From contig CADBPL010000067.1 of assembly GCA_902796535.1 (NCBI GenBank), positions 1 through 17,594 on the forward strand: DNA of 17,594 nt. Reading direction: 5' to 3'. The notes under the pieces were generated by a model. That model saw nothing but the letters and a program-made list of their open reading frames with translations. It was not told the DNA's origin and ran no database searches. Positions 7,143 through 15,114 of this stretch are shown piece after piece (within the stretch, counting starts at the first letter, position 1; every line of letters starts with the position of its first letter). The stretch comes from Oscillospiraceae bacterium. GTDB lineage: Bacteria; Bacillota; Clostridia; Oscillospirales; Acutalibacteraceae. A program made the translations under genes and the position numbers.

Positions 7143-7177
7143 GGCAAGAGGCGAAACATAAGCCTCCTGCCTTTTTT
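7143..7177 (+). terminator. Rho-independent terminator of spoIIE
   Basis: GGCAAGAGGC (7143-7152) pairs with GCCTCCTGCC (7162-7171) with one mismatch, and T6 follows (7172-7177). A second copy of GCAAGAGGC lies just upstream at 7129-7137 and could pair with the same right arm. Confidence 0.85.
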
Positions 7178-7224
7178 ATCTTCCGGTATTCTTTTGCATT
7201 TTTATCTTCCGGCATTCTTTTGCA
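7173..7224. repeat. 26-bp direct tandem repeat, 2 copies
   Basis: Two adjacent 26-base units (7173-7198 and 7199-7224), each TTTTTATCTTCCGG, then T or C, then ATTCTTTTGCA, differ at a single base. The first copy starts inside the T-run of the spoIIE terminator; the second ends just before the -35 of the next promoter. It looks like a recent duplication by slippage. Confidence 0.88.
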
Positions 7225-7229
7225 GGCCG

Positions 7230-7258
7230 TTGCAAGAGGGAAAAAACTGTGGTATGAT
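7230..7258 (+). promoter_or_regulatory. Candidate promoter for the GH92 gene
   Basis: TTGCAA (7230-7235), a 17-base spacer, and TATGAT (7253-7258). The -10 abuts the left end of the palindromic element that fills the region up to the GH92 ribosome site, so the transcript would carry that whole element in a leader of about 195 bases. Confidence 0.55.
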
Positions 7259-7260
7259 AA

Positions 7261-7437
7261 AGGCAATCCCGCACCATTCGCAGCGCACGCCTTGCTTGAT
7301 CCTTATTCCGTCATCCTGCCCAAGCTTCCCTTGAAAGGCGCGAGCCTTCCTGCGGAAATCTTGCGCAGCCTGACGAAAAAGTCTGCTGCGCAATCCGTGC
7401 ACCGGAATGATGCGGCATTGCCTTAGGCAATCCCGCA
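7261..7437. mobile_element. MITE/REP-like non-coding element with terminal inverted repeats
   Basis: AGGCAATCCCGCA at 7261-7273 recurs identically at 7425-7437. Immediately before the second copy is its inverted form, TGCGGCATTGCCT (7411-7423), with one mismatch. So 7261-7423 is bounded by 13-bp terminal inverted repeats, and 7411-7437 alone is a near-perfect palindrome around a single T. No credible gene lies inside. This matches the look of small non-autonomous palindromic elements scattered between genes in gut Clostridia. No target-site duplication is obvious. The other copies that would prove mobility are not in this window. Confidence 0.6.
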
Positions 7438-7446
7438 ATTAAAGAC

Positions 7447-7453
7447 AGAGGTG
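7447..7453 (+). promoter_or_regulatory. Ribosome binding site that decides the GH92 start
   Basis: AGAGGTG lies 6 bases before GTG 7460. The in-frame GTG at 7451 is part of this site itself, so it is rejected as the start. Confidence 0.7.
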
Positions 7454-7459
7454 TTGGCC

Positions 7460-9676
7460 GTGAAACTGCTGCGCATCATCGTATCCCTGTTTGTTACCGT
7501 TGAAATGCTGTTCTCCTGCCTGATTGGCGGATACAAGCTCAGGATCGCTCTGCCTGAGCCGCAGACCGGCGCGCTCACCCAATATGTCGATCCGTTCGTC
7601 GGCACCGGCGGTATTCCCTGGGCGTGCGCCATGCTCAGCCCGGCGGCCTGCGTGCCGTTCGGCAGCGTTCGGGTGGGGCCGGATACCTGCACCGCCTTCG
7701 GCACCGCAAGGCTTCGGGTGAACACCTCCGGCTCCTTTTATGAATACAGCCACCTGCTCGGGTTCAGCCTCGGGCGGCTCTCCGGCACAGGCGCGCAGGA
7801 TTACGGGATGTTCCGCGTGCTGCCGTGCGTGAAGGGCAAGGCCGTGAAGCGCCTGCCGTATTCACACGCGCAGGAAAGCGCCGCCCCGGGCTATTACGGG
7901 GTCGCGCTGCCCACGGCGGGCGCGCTGTGCGAAATGACGGCAACCGCGCACTGCGCCGCGTTCCGCTTCACGTTCAGCAAGGCGGGCGACGCCGCCATCT
8001 GCGTGGACGCCGGTTCCTGCATCGGCAGCGGCCACACGGAAAACACGGCGATCGAATACGTTGCGGCGGAAAACGCGCTGACGGCGCGCGCGCGGCTTCA
8101 CGACGCGTTCAGCGACCGTTACGGCGGCCTGACCGTTTACCTTTACGCCACCTTTGATTCGGCGCCGAGCGGCACGGACCTGAACGACGGCAAAATGGTT
8201 TTGCGCTTTGCCGAAAAGGAACTGAATTACCGGGCCGGCATCAGCTTTGTCAGCGCTGAAAACGCCAAAGAAAATCTGGCGGCGGAGGTGGGCGGCAAAA
8301 GCTTTGACGCCGTGCGCGGGGCGGCGGTCGACGAATGGGAGGACCGTCTGGCCTCGGTTCAGATCGACGCCGACGAAACAACGAAAAGAGTTTTCTACAC
8401 GGCGCTGTATCATTCCATGATCATGCCCACCGATTTCACCGACGTCAACGGCGATTACCTTGGCTTCGACAAGGCGGTGCACCGCGCGGAGAATTACACC
8501 TACCGCACCGATATGTCGCTGTGGGATACCTGCCGCACCACGCATTCGCTTTACACCCTCATCGCCCCCGACATTCAGCGGGACAGCGTCGAAAGCCTGC
8601 TGGCCATGGCGGAGCAGGGCGGCGTGCTGCCGCGCTGGCCGATGGGCGGCGGCTATTCCGGCTCCATGTTCGGCAACCCCGCCAACATCGTGCTCACCGA
8701 AAGCTATCTGAAGGGCTTTTCGTTCGACGCCGAAAAGGCGCTGCAATATATGGTGCGCTGCGCCAACGGCGAGATCGGCGACGGCGACCTGAAAAAAGAA
8801 ATGACGGCGCTCAATCAATACGGCTATTTGCCCGACGACGTTATCGGCCGCTATTCGGTTTCCAAAACGCTGGAATTCTCATGGGAAAACGCCGCTGTTT
8901 CGCGGCTGGCCGCGGCGCTGGGCAAAACGGAAACAGCCGAGGATTTCGCCGCCCGTTCGCAGTATTACAAAAACATCTGGGACGGCGACACGGAATACTT
9001 TATGCCGCGCAGCGCGGACGGAACGTTTCACCCCATCACCACGCACATCACGTCGTTTTTTGACGATATTTTCGGCACGGATTATTTCCACGCGTTCTGC
9101 GAAGGCGGCGCGGATCACTGGCGCTGGAGCGTGCAGCAGGATCCGCAGGGGCTGATCGACCTGTTCGGCTCCAAAGAGAAATTTGTGAAAGAGCTTGACA
9201 AATTCATGCAAAACGCTTCGCTGCGGCGGGCGGATATCGACCCGGGCACGGGCTATTGGATCGGCAACCAGCACGATATCCACACGCCCTACCTGTTCCT
9301 CGCCGCCGGCCGCCCCGACCTGACCCAGAAATGGGTGCGCTGGACGCTTGCCAACCGCTTCAGCACCGATATCAACGGCCTTGACGGCAACGACGACGGC
9401 GGCACGCTCAGCGCGTGGTATGTGTTCTCCGCTCTCGGCTTTTACCCGAACGCGGGCACGGCGGATTATTTTATCGGCTCTCCCGCGGTCAACGGCGCGA
9501 CGCTCCGGCTTGAAAACGGCAAAACGCTCACGGTCACCGTTCACAACAACAGCGCCGGGAACGTCTACGTCCGCTCTGTTACCTTCAACGGCAAGCCGGT
9601 CAGCGATTACACCGTGACGCACGAGGCGCTGCTGGGCGGCGGCGAACTGGCGTTCGATATGGCGCCCGCGCCGTGA
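7460..9676 (+). CDS. Secreted or membrane-anchored GH92 family alpha-mannosidase
   Basis: 738 residues, normal for GH92, a calcium-dependent exo-alpha-mannosidase family that removes terminal mannose from high-mannose N-glycans or yeast mannan. The first 25 or so residues (KLLRIIVSLFVTVEMLFSCLIGG) look like a signal peptide or anchor; LFSC is a poor lipobox. GH92 landmarks are YVDPFVGTGG (42-51), VPFGSVRVGPDT, LSGTGAQDYG, FCEGGADHWRWSVQQDPQGL with the likely acid Glu near 548, and LDGNDDGGTLSAWYVFSALGFYP with Asp 645 and 646. The usual GNE-H motif reads GNQHDIH here, Gln near 604 replacing Glu. The N-terminal beta-sandwich is followed by the (alpha/alpha)6 catalytic domain. The leader carries a palindromic element. 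It lies 198 bases before the GH38 gene, which has its own promoter. The linkage cleaved cannot be told from sequence. Confidence 0.92.
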   Translation: MKLLRIIVSLFVTVEMLFSCLIGGYKLRIALPEPQTGALTQYVDPFVGTGGIPWACAMLSPAACVPFGSVRVGPDTCTAFGTARLRVNTSGSFYEYSHLLGFSLGRLSGTGAQDYGMFRVLPCVKGKAVKRLPYSHAQESAAPGYYGVALPTAGALCEMTATAHCAAFRFTFSKAGDAAICVDAGSCIGSGHTENTAIEYVAAENALTARARLHDAFSDRYGGLTVYLYATFDSAPSGTDLNDGKMVLRFAEKELNYRAGISFVSAENAKENLAAEVGGKSFDAVRGAAVDEWEDRLASVQIDADETTKRVFYTALYHSMIMPTDFTDVNGDYLGFDKAVHRAENYTYRTDMSLWDTCRTTHSLYTLIAPDIQRDSVESLLAMAEQGGVLPRWPMGGGYSGSMFGNPANIVLTESYLKGFSFDAEKALQYMVRCANGEIGDGDLKKEMTALNQYGYLPDDVIGRYSVSKTLEFSWENAAVSRLAAALGKTETAEDFAARSQYYKNIWDGDTEYFMPRSADGTFHPITTHITSFFDDIFGTDYFHAFCEGGADHWRWSVQQDPQGLIDLFGSKEKFVKELDKFMQNASLRRADIDPGTGYWIGNQHDIHTPYLFLAAGRPDLTQKWVRWTLANRFSTDINGLDGNDDGGTLSAWYVFSALGFYPNAGTADYFIGSPAVNGATLRLENGKTLTVTVHNNSAGNVYVRSVTFNGKPVSDYTVTHEALLGGGELAFDMAPAP

Positions 9677-9779
9677 GCGGGCAGCAGCACGCGTTTTCTT
9701 CCGGTGCGAACGGAAAGAAAGCAACGGCCTGATGCAAAAGCCCTTAATGAAAAAGTAATCTTTTTGCGCGCGGTATGTA

Positions 9780-9808
9780 TTGAAATAGCGGCAGGATGAT
9801 GTTATACT
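9780..9808 (+). promoter_or_regulatory. Sigma-A-type promoter for the GH38 gene
   Basis: TTGAAA (9780-9785), a 17-base spacer and TATACT (9803-9808), about 65 bases upstream of the chosen start. No operator or CRE-like site could be recognised with confidence. Confidence 0.75.
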
Positions 9809-9857
9809 GAAAGAAATATTTGGTGATATCGGAAGGTGACGCGCTCATCTTCCGTTC

Positions 9858-9865
9858 AGGAAAGG
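9858..9865 (+). promoter_or_regulatory. Ribosome binding site favouring a TTG start for GH38
   Basis: AGGAAAGG ends directly before ATG 9866, too close to serve it, but lies 9 bases before the in-frame TTG at 9875. The GTG at 9836 overlaps another purine-rich GGAAGGTG. The start is therefore uncertain by up to 13 residues. Confidence 0.5.
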
Positions 9866-9874
9866 ATGTTAACT

Positions 9875-12800
9875 TTGTCGGAGATCAAAAATTTTGACGC
9901 CGTCGCTTCTCTGGACGCTATGGACGCCCACGTGGACGATTGGCGCGACGCCACCAAAGGCAAGCAGAGAGGCATTTTTTCGTTTGACGATCTGGTGAAG
10001 GTCAAGCTGAAAACGCTCAAAAAAAGAATCTTCACCGATATTGAATCCATCCCCGCATGGAAAATGAAGGAATGCATTTACAAGGCGCCCGGCGAATACG
10101 AATACTTTTATGACGAGTGGAAGGATCTGAACGTTGGCGACACCTGGGGCAACAACGGCTGGAGCGCGTTTTTCAAAAACAGCTTCGACCTGCCGCAGCG
10201 GTTTGAGGGCAAAAAGGTCACGCTCAACGTCTATTTCGGCGGCGACAGTCTGGTCACGCTCAACGGCGAACCCTATCAGGGGCTTGACCCGTTCCGCAAC
10301 AGCGTGCTGCTCACCGAGTGCGCGCAGGGCGGCGAGCATTTTGACGTGGATATCGAATCCTACTATGTGTGGCATTCCAACGAATCCACCGTTAAAACGC
10401 TTTCCTGCTCTTTTCTCGGCTGCGTCGACCCCGAGATCGAAGACGTTTACTGGGATTTCAAGGCCGTGTTCAACGCGCTGTTCATGCCCGTGCTCGACAA
10501 GGGGCTGGCGGAAGTGATCCGCGCCGCGCTCAAAGAGGCGTTCACCCACGTCAATTTTGACCTGGAGGGCGAAGAATTCAAAGACGAGCTGCGTATCGCC
10601 AAGCAGATTTTGCAGGATAAAGTTTACAACAACCCGAATTACGCCTCCGAGGGCACGCTTTCGCTCATCGGCAACTCCCACCTGGACATCGTTTTCATGT
10701 GGGCCTACAAAGAATATCTGCGCAAGCTGGGCCGCACCCATGCCACCATGCTGCGCCTGATGGAGCAATACCCCGATTTTATTTTCTCACAGAGCACCGT
10801 GCCGACTTATATCGAGATGCAAAACTGCTACCCCGCGCTGTTTGAACAGGTCAAAAAGCGCATGAAAGAGGGCCGCTGGGAATATATCGGCGCCATGTGG
10901 GTCGAGCCGGACTGCAACCTCATCAGCGGCGAATCCTTCACCCGCCAGCTGCTCCACGGCGTGCGCTACGCCGAAAAAACCTTCGGCATCACGCCCAAAA
11001 CCTGCTGGGTGCCCGACGTGTTCGGCAACGGCTACGCCATGCCGCAAATTCTCAAAAAAGCGGGCGTGGAATATTTTGTGACCCATAAAATGGGCATCTG
11101 GAACGACACGAACCCGTGGCAGTACCACACCTTCTGGTGGGAAGGCCCCGACGGCTCCCGCGTGTTCTCCATCGTGCCGCCCACCCATTTCATCGGCACG
11201 GTCGAGGCCGACTCGCTGAAGATGAACTGGGAACGCTACACCGACAAAGCCACCATCGGCGAATCGATGTACTGCTACGGCTGGGGCGACGGCGGCGGCG
11301 GCGTCGACACCGAAATGCTGGAATACGTCAAACGCTACAAAAACTTCCCCGGCCTGCCCAAAACCAAAGTGAGCAAAATCGAGGATTCGCTCGCCCGCAT
11401 GAAGGCAAAGGCGACCGATACGAATATCCCCACGTGGAAAGACGAGCTTTATCTGGAAGAGCACCGCGGCGTTCACACCACCAAGGCGCTGCTCAAAAAA
11501 TACAACCGCCGCTGCGAAAACGAATTGCGTCAGGCAGAAATCTTTGCCTCGATCGCCATGCAGAAGGGCGAGGCTTATCCGCTCAAGCGCCTCAACGAAG
11601 CGTGGCAGCGCCTGCTCACCACCCAGTTCCACGACGGGCTGCCCGGCTCGCACATCACCGAAGTGTTCCACGATATGTGCGACGAATATGAGAGCATCCT
11701 CGCCATTATCAACGAAGTGAAAAACAAGGCGTTCGACGCCATTGCCGGCGGCATCAACGGCAGCCAGATCTACGGGATGCCCTTTGCGCTGTTCAATGCG
11801 CTGGGCAGCGACACGACCACCAAGGTGGAGCTGCCGTATCAGGAGGCCGAGATCTACACCGCCGACGGCGAAAAGGTGCCCGTTCAGGTCTACACCAAGC
11901 CCGACGGCAAGCGGACGCTTTGCTTTATTGCCAAAGACGTGCCCGCCTGCGGCTACAAAGTGTATTACGCCAAACCGGCCGACGTGCCTGCCACCGTTGA
12001 GATCGAAGCGACCGAAGTGGAAAACGATTTCTTTGCCCTCACGTTCGACGATCGCGCCGAGCTGACCGGCATATATGACAAGCAGAACAGCCGCGAAGTG
12101 CTTGCCGGCAAGGGCAACGTGTTCCGTTTTTATGAGGATCTGCCCGGCAAATACGACGCGTGGGATATTGTCGCCACCTACGTCGACCGCGAATTTGAAA
12201 CGCCCGCCGGCACGATCGAGCGCGTGGTCAAGGGCGACGTGTTCACCTGCGTGACCGTTTCCAAAACCATCAACCGCTCCCGCATCCGTCAGAACATCCT
12301 TCTCTACAACGAGCTTGACCGCATCGACTTTGACACCTTCATCAGCTGGCACGAGAAGGAAAAGCTGCTCAAGGTCGGCTTTGACGTGGATATCGAAGCG
12401 AAAAAATTCACGCGCGACATTGCCTATGCCACCATCGAAAGCTCCAACTACCGCTATAATCCCTACGACAAAGCGAAGTTTGAAGTTTCCGCGCACAACT
12501 TTATCGACATGAGTGAGGACGGCTACGGCGTTTCGATTCTGAACGACTGCAAGTACGGTTACGAAGTGGATAAAAACCGCATGATCGTCACCCTCCTCAA
12601 AGCGCCCATGAACCCCGACCCCGAGAGCGACCGCGGCGACCACACGTTCTGCTATTCGCTCTACCCGCACGCGGGCAATTGGAAAGACGCCGGCACCCTG
12701 ACGCAGGGGCTTGCGTTCAATAACCCGCTCACGCCGGTCGTCATCAAGCCCGACAGTAAGGGCGACCTGGAACACAGCTTTGTGAGAGTTTCGGCGGATA

Positions 12801-13039
12801 ACGTGCCGCTTGAGGCGCTGAAAAAATGCGAGGATGAGGACGCCTACATTATCCGCTTCGTCGAAAAGGCCGGGCGCAGAACGAAGGTGGACGTGGAGTT
12901 CTTTGCCGGGATCGAAAAGGCTGCCGAGGTCAACCTGCTCGAGCGTGAGGATCAGGCGTTCGACGGCTTTTACGGCAGGCAGCTCCACTTTGAGATCAAC
13001 CCGTTTGAGATCAAAACCTTCAAGCTGTTCACCGAATAA
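9875..13039 (+). CDS. Cytosolic GH38 family alpha-mannosidase
   Basis: 1054 residues from the TTG start, close to the roughly 1040 of MAN2C1-type GH38 enzymes. These are zinc-dependent retaining alpha-mannosidases that act on free oligosaccharides. No signal peptide or membrane helix is visible, so it acts in the cytoplasm. An N-terminal accessory domain (about 1-255) precedes the catalytic barrel. The barrel carries GNSHLDIVFMWAYKE with zinc ligands His 269 and Asp 271, MWVEPDCNLISGES, and WVPDVFGNGYAMPQI with the nucleophile Asp 381. TTQFHDGLPGS with zinc ligand His 586 comes next, then the beta-sandwich C-terminal half. All key residues are present. It follows the GH92 gene but has its own promoter; no terminator is evident before the hydrolase gene 74 bases downstream. 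The pairing suggests import and final breakdown of mannosides released outside. Confidence 0.95.
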   Translation: MSEIKNFDAVASLDAMDAHVDDWRDATKGKQRGIFSFDDLVKVKLKTLKKRIFTDIESIPAWKMKECIYKAPGEYEYFYDEWKDLNVGDTWGNNGWSAFFKNSFDLPQRFEGKKVTLNVYFGGDSLVTLNGEPYQGLDPFRNSVLLTECAQGGEHFDVDIESYYVWHSNESTVKTLSCSFLGCVDPEIEDVYWDFKAVFNALFMPVLDKGLAEVIRAALKEAFTHVNFDLEGEEFKDELRIAKQILQDKVYNNPNYASEGTLSLIGNSHLDIVFMWAYKEYLRKLGRTHATMLRLMEQYPDFIFSQSTVPTYIEMQNCYPALFEQVKKRMKEGRWEYIGAMWVEPDCNLISGESFTRQLLHGVRYAEKTFGITPKTCWVPDVFGNGYAMPQILKKAGVEYFVTHKMGIWNDTNPWQYHTFWWEGPDGSRVFSIVPPTHFIGTVEADSLKMNWERYTDKATIGESMYCYGWGDGGGGVDTEMLEYVKRYKNFPGLPKTKVSKIEDSLARMKAKATDTNIPTWKDELYLEEHRGVHTTKALLKKYNRRCENELRQAEIFASIAMQKGEAYPLKRLNEAWQRLLTTQFHDGLPGSHITEVFHDMCDEYESILAIINEVKNKAFDAIAGGINGSQIYGMPFALFNALGSDTTTKVELPYQEAEIYTADGEKVPVQVYTKPDGKRTLCFIAKDVPACGYKVYYAKPADVPATVEIEATEVENDFFALTFDDRAELTGIYDKQNSREVLAGKGNVFRFYEDLPGKYDAWDIVATYVDREFETPAGTIERVVKGDVFTCVTVSKTINRSRIRQNILLYNELDRIDFDTFISWHEKEKLLKVGFDVDIEAKKFTRDIAYATIESSNYRYNPYDKAKFEVSAHNFIDMSEDGYGVSILNDCKYGYEVDKNRMIVTLLKAPMNPDPESDRGDHTFCYSLYPHAGNWKDAGTLTQGLAFNNPLTPVVIKPDSKGDLEHSFVRVSADNVPLEALKKCEDEDAYIIRFVEKAGRRTKVDVEFFAGIEKAAEVNLLEREDQAFDGFYGRQLHFEINPFEIKTFKLFTE

Positions 13040-13113
13040 ATCCCACAGCAAAACCGCTTTCACCATATTGCAAAGCCACACGAGTTACGACGAGAGAAGA
13101 AAGGAAGAAACTC

Positions 13114-14094
13114 ATGAAAAAAACGACCAAAACCCTGCTCGGCCTTGCCGGCGTGGCCGCCGGCGCCGCCGGTGCGACCCTTGCCGTGGGCGAGGCGCTT
13201 TACCGCTTTTCGCTGACCTTTGAAGGCCTGACCTTTGCGCAGAGCAAACGCGAAAAGAATCCCGCCCGCATGGACGACCTCAAGCCCACCGATTTTTCCG
13301 CGCCGCTGCCGAACTGGTTCGGTGAAGCGAATCACACCTACGTACATTCCACCAACTGCCTGGGCGAAGTGACCACGGCCGAATGCATCGACGATTTTCC
13401 TGACAGCAAGCGCTGGGTCATTCTGGTTCACGGCTACACCGCCAACCCGCACAGCATGGCAAAATACGGCAAAGTCTACCACGAAAAAGGCTTCAACATG
13501 ATCTACCCCTGTATGCGCGGCCACAAAAACGGCTGCGACAGAAAAATTTCGATGGGCTGGCTTGACCGTTATGACATTATCGGCTGGATCTACTTCATCC
13601 TGCACCGCTGCCCTGACGCGCAGATCGTGCTGCACGGCGAATCCATGGGCGCCGCCACGGTGATGATGACCGTTGGCGAACAGCTGCCCGCCAACGTGGT
13701 CTGCGCCGTGGAAGACTGCGGCTACACCAGCGTTTATGACGAGTTTGAATATCAGATCGGCGAACTGTTCCATCTGCCCAAATTCCCGTTCCTCAACGCG
13801 GGTCAGTTCATGACCAAGGTGCACGGCGGCATCGACTTCAAAGAAGCCTCCGCCGTCGACCAGCTTCAAAAATCCACCACGCCCATGCTGTTCATCCACG
13901 GCGAGGCGGACGACTTTGTGCCGTTTGAAATGGTGTTCCGCAACTATGACGCCTTCGGCGGCGAAAAGGACATCATCACCATCCCCGGCGCGGCGCACGC
14001 CGAATCCGTCTGCGTCGACCCCGAGACCTATTGGGCAAAGGTTTGGGAATTTGTCGGCAAATATGTTGACCTGCCCGAACCCGCCAACGCATAA
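13114..14094 (+). CDS. Alpha/beta hydrolase with N-terminal signal-anchor
   Basis: 326 residues. A hydrophobic Ala/Gly-rich stretch at 8-29 after KKTTK suggests an N-terminal membrane anchor with the enzyme on the outer face, or an uncleaved signal. The fold is shown by the oxyanion motif LVHGYTA (104-110), the nucleophile elbow LHGESMGAA with Ser 177, the acid in FIHGEADDFVP (Asp 266) and the base in GAAHAES (His 295), giving a complete triad. It resembles the serine aminopeptidase/BAAT-like hydrolases of Firmicutes; the substrate, an ester or peptide, is unknown. ATG 13114 has AAAGGAAG about 6 bases upstream. It is 74 bases after the GH38 stop with no terminator between, so it may be read from the GH38 promoter. 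It could then act on acylated sugars, though nothing in the protein shows that. Confidence 0.85.
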   Translation: MKKTTKTLLGLAGVAAGAAGATLAVGEALYRFSLTFEGLTFAQSKREKNPARMDDLKPTDFSAPLPNWFGEANHTYVHSTNCLGEVTTAECIDDFPDSKRWVILVHGYTANPHSMAKYGKVYHEKGFNMIYPCMRGHKNGCDRKISMGWLDRYDIIGWIYFILHRCPDAQIVLHGESMGAATVMMTVGEQLPANVVCAVEDCGYTSVYDEFEYQIGELFHLPKFPFLNAGQFMTKVHGGIDFKEASAVDQLQKSTTPMLFIHGEADDFVPFEMVFRNYDAFGGEKDIITIPGAAHAESVCVDPETYWAKVWEFVGKYVDLPEPANA

Positions 14095-14116
14095 CGGTGC
14101 TTTGATAAAACGGCAG

Positions 14117-14159
14117 CGAGCCGACCCCGGGAACTTCCCGCGGGTCGGCTCGGTTTTTT
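14117..14159 (+). terminator. Strong Rho-independent terminator after the hydrolase
   Basis: Perfect 11-bp arms CGAGCCGACCC (14117-14127) and GGGTCGGCTCG (14142-14152) enclose an inner CGGGAA/TTCCCG stem and are followed by T6 (14154-14159). It ends the mannosidase-hydrolase block. Confidence 0.95.
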
Positions 14160-14234
14160 GCAGAAAAAAGCCTGCCTGTTTGAAGAAAAAGCGCGGCCGT
14201 CATAACGATCCGCAGCGCAAAATGCGGCAGAAAA

Positions 14235-14282
14235 ACCGCACTGTCAAAAGCCGTTCCGGTCTGACAGCGCGGTCGTTTTTTG
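14235..14282. terminator. Second, bidirectional terminator facing the cyclophilin gene
   Basis: ACCGCACTGTCA (14235-14246) pairs with TGACAGCGCGGT (14262-14273) with one mismatch. A T-run follows on the + strand (14276-14282), and A5 precedes it (14231-14235), giving a U-run on the minus strand. It lies 50 bases beyond the cyclophilin stop and most likely ends that transcript, with back-up for the + strand. Confidence 0.85.
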
Positions 14283-14331
14283 TTATGGCGCGGTATTGAC
14301 TTGAGAAAGGGGACTCAAATCACGTCAGCCG

Positions 14332-15036
14332 TCAAAGGTTGACAACCGATTCGCCTTTGCTGACGTTGAACAGCTCGGCGGATACGATCTTCACTTCTTT
14401 TTTCGGCTTGGAAAGCTGGCCGTCGCCCCCAAGTTCACATTCAATATCAGCAAGCGTGTCGATGAACAGCATACCGTCAATCACCTTGCCAAACGCGGCG
14501 TACTGGCCGTCGAGCGTGTCTTTATACATATCGGAATAGCAGATAAAGAACTGGCAGCTGGCCGAATTCATATCGTTTGGTTTGCGCGCCATGGAGACCA
14601 CGCCGCGGGTGTGGGAAATGGGGTTGTCGAACCCGTTGGCCGAAAATTCGCCCTTGATGGGGTCGGTGCCGCCTGTTCCGTCGCCGTTGGGGTCGCCGCC
14701 CTGGATCATGAAATTATCAATGATGCGGTGGAAGGTCTTGCCGTTGTAAAAGCCTTTTTTGACCAGCTTCATAAAGTTTTCACAGGTTTCGGGGGCAAGG
14801 TTGGGGTAAAGCTCAATGGTGAACTTACCGGCCTCTTCGCCGTCAACAGCCACGGTGAACTGCACCTGGGGGCGCACGCCGTATTTCTTTTCGGTTTTGT
14901 TGGTGGTGCGCTCGGTGTAGGAGTCGCTGTAAAGGCCTGAATCCTTGCCGGTTCCCTTGCCGGAGCAGGCGGTGAACACGCCGACAAAAACCGTCAGGCA
15001 GAGCAGGAGCGCGAAAAATTTTGTGGTTCCTTTCAT
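14332..15036 (-). CDS. Lipoprotein peptidyl-prolyl cis-trans isomerase, cyclophilin type
   Basis: 234 residues. A signal peptide with lipobox FTAC (21-24, Cys 24) predicts lipid anchoring on the outer face of the membrane, followed by a Gly/Ser/Thr-rich linker to about 50. The cyclophilin domain (about 55-225) has FHRIIDNFMIQGGDP with the catalytic Arg 104, Phe 109 and Gln 112, a GTGGTDP loop, SASCQFFICY (Cys where Ser is usual) and DGQYAAFGKVIDG. It catalyses proline isomerisation in folding of exported proteins. ATG 15036 is chosen because AGAGGTG (15043-15049 on the minus strand) lies 6 bases upstream; the GTG at 15045 overlaps that site. It is a single-gene unit with its own promoter and terminator, divergent from the HIT gene. 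Confidence 0.93.
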   Translation of the reverse strand: MKGTTKFFALLLCLTVFVGVFTACSGKGTGKDSGLYSDSYTERTTNKTEKKYGVRPQVQFTVAVDGEEAGKFTIELYPNLAPETCENFMKLVKKGFYNGKTFHRIIDNFMIQGGDPNGDGTGGTDPIKGEFSANGFDNPISHTRGVVSMARKPNDMNSASCQFFICYSDMYKDTLDGQYAAFGKVIDGMLFIDTLADIECELGGDGQLSKPKKEVKIVSAELFNVSKGESVVNL

Positions 15037-15042
15037 AATTAA

Positions 15043-15049
15043 CACCTCT
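15043..15049 (-). promoter_or_regulatory. Ribosome binding site deciding the cyclophilin start
   Basis: AGAGGTG on the minus strand, 6 bases from ATG 15036. It rules out the three-residue-longer GTG start inside it. Confidence 0.75.
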
Positions 15050-15066
15050 TTTGTTGGTTGTCAGAT

Positions 15067-15095
15067 ATTGTATCATTCTTTCCTTATAATTTCAA
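15067..15095 (-). promoter_or_regulatory. Sigma-A-type promoter for the cyclophilin gene
   Basis: On the minus strand: TTGAAA (15090-15095), 17-base spacer, TACAAT (15067-15072), about 30 bases before the start codon, so the leader is short. Confidence 0.8.
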
Positions 15096-15114
15096 GACTT
15101 TCAACGTGATTGTC

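Noticed and set aside
7202..7438. 78-codon minus-strand frame in the spoIIE-GH92 gap
   Set aside because: It lies almost wholly within the palindromic element and has no ribosome site; its sequence is explained by the inverted repeats.
9694..9720. Hairpin TTTTCTTCCG / CGGAAAGAAA after the GH92 gene as a terminator
   Set aside because: The stem has a bulge and no T-run follows on the + strand; the minus strand has no gene ending there.
10787..13081. 764-codon open frame on the minus strand across the GH38 gene
   Set aside because: It is antisense to an unmistakable GH38 enzyme with all catalytic residues; long antisense frames are expected in GC-rich DNA, and the His/Val/Gly-rich translation resembles no family.
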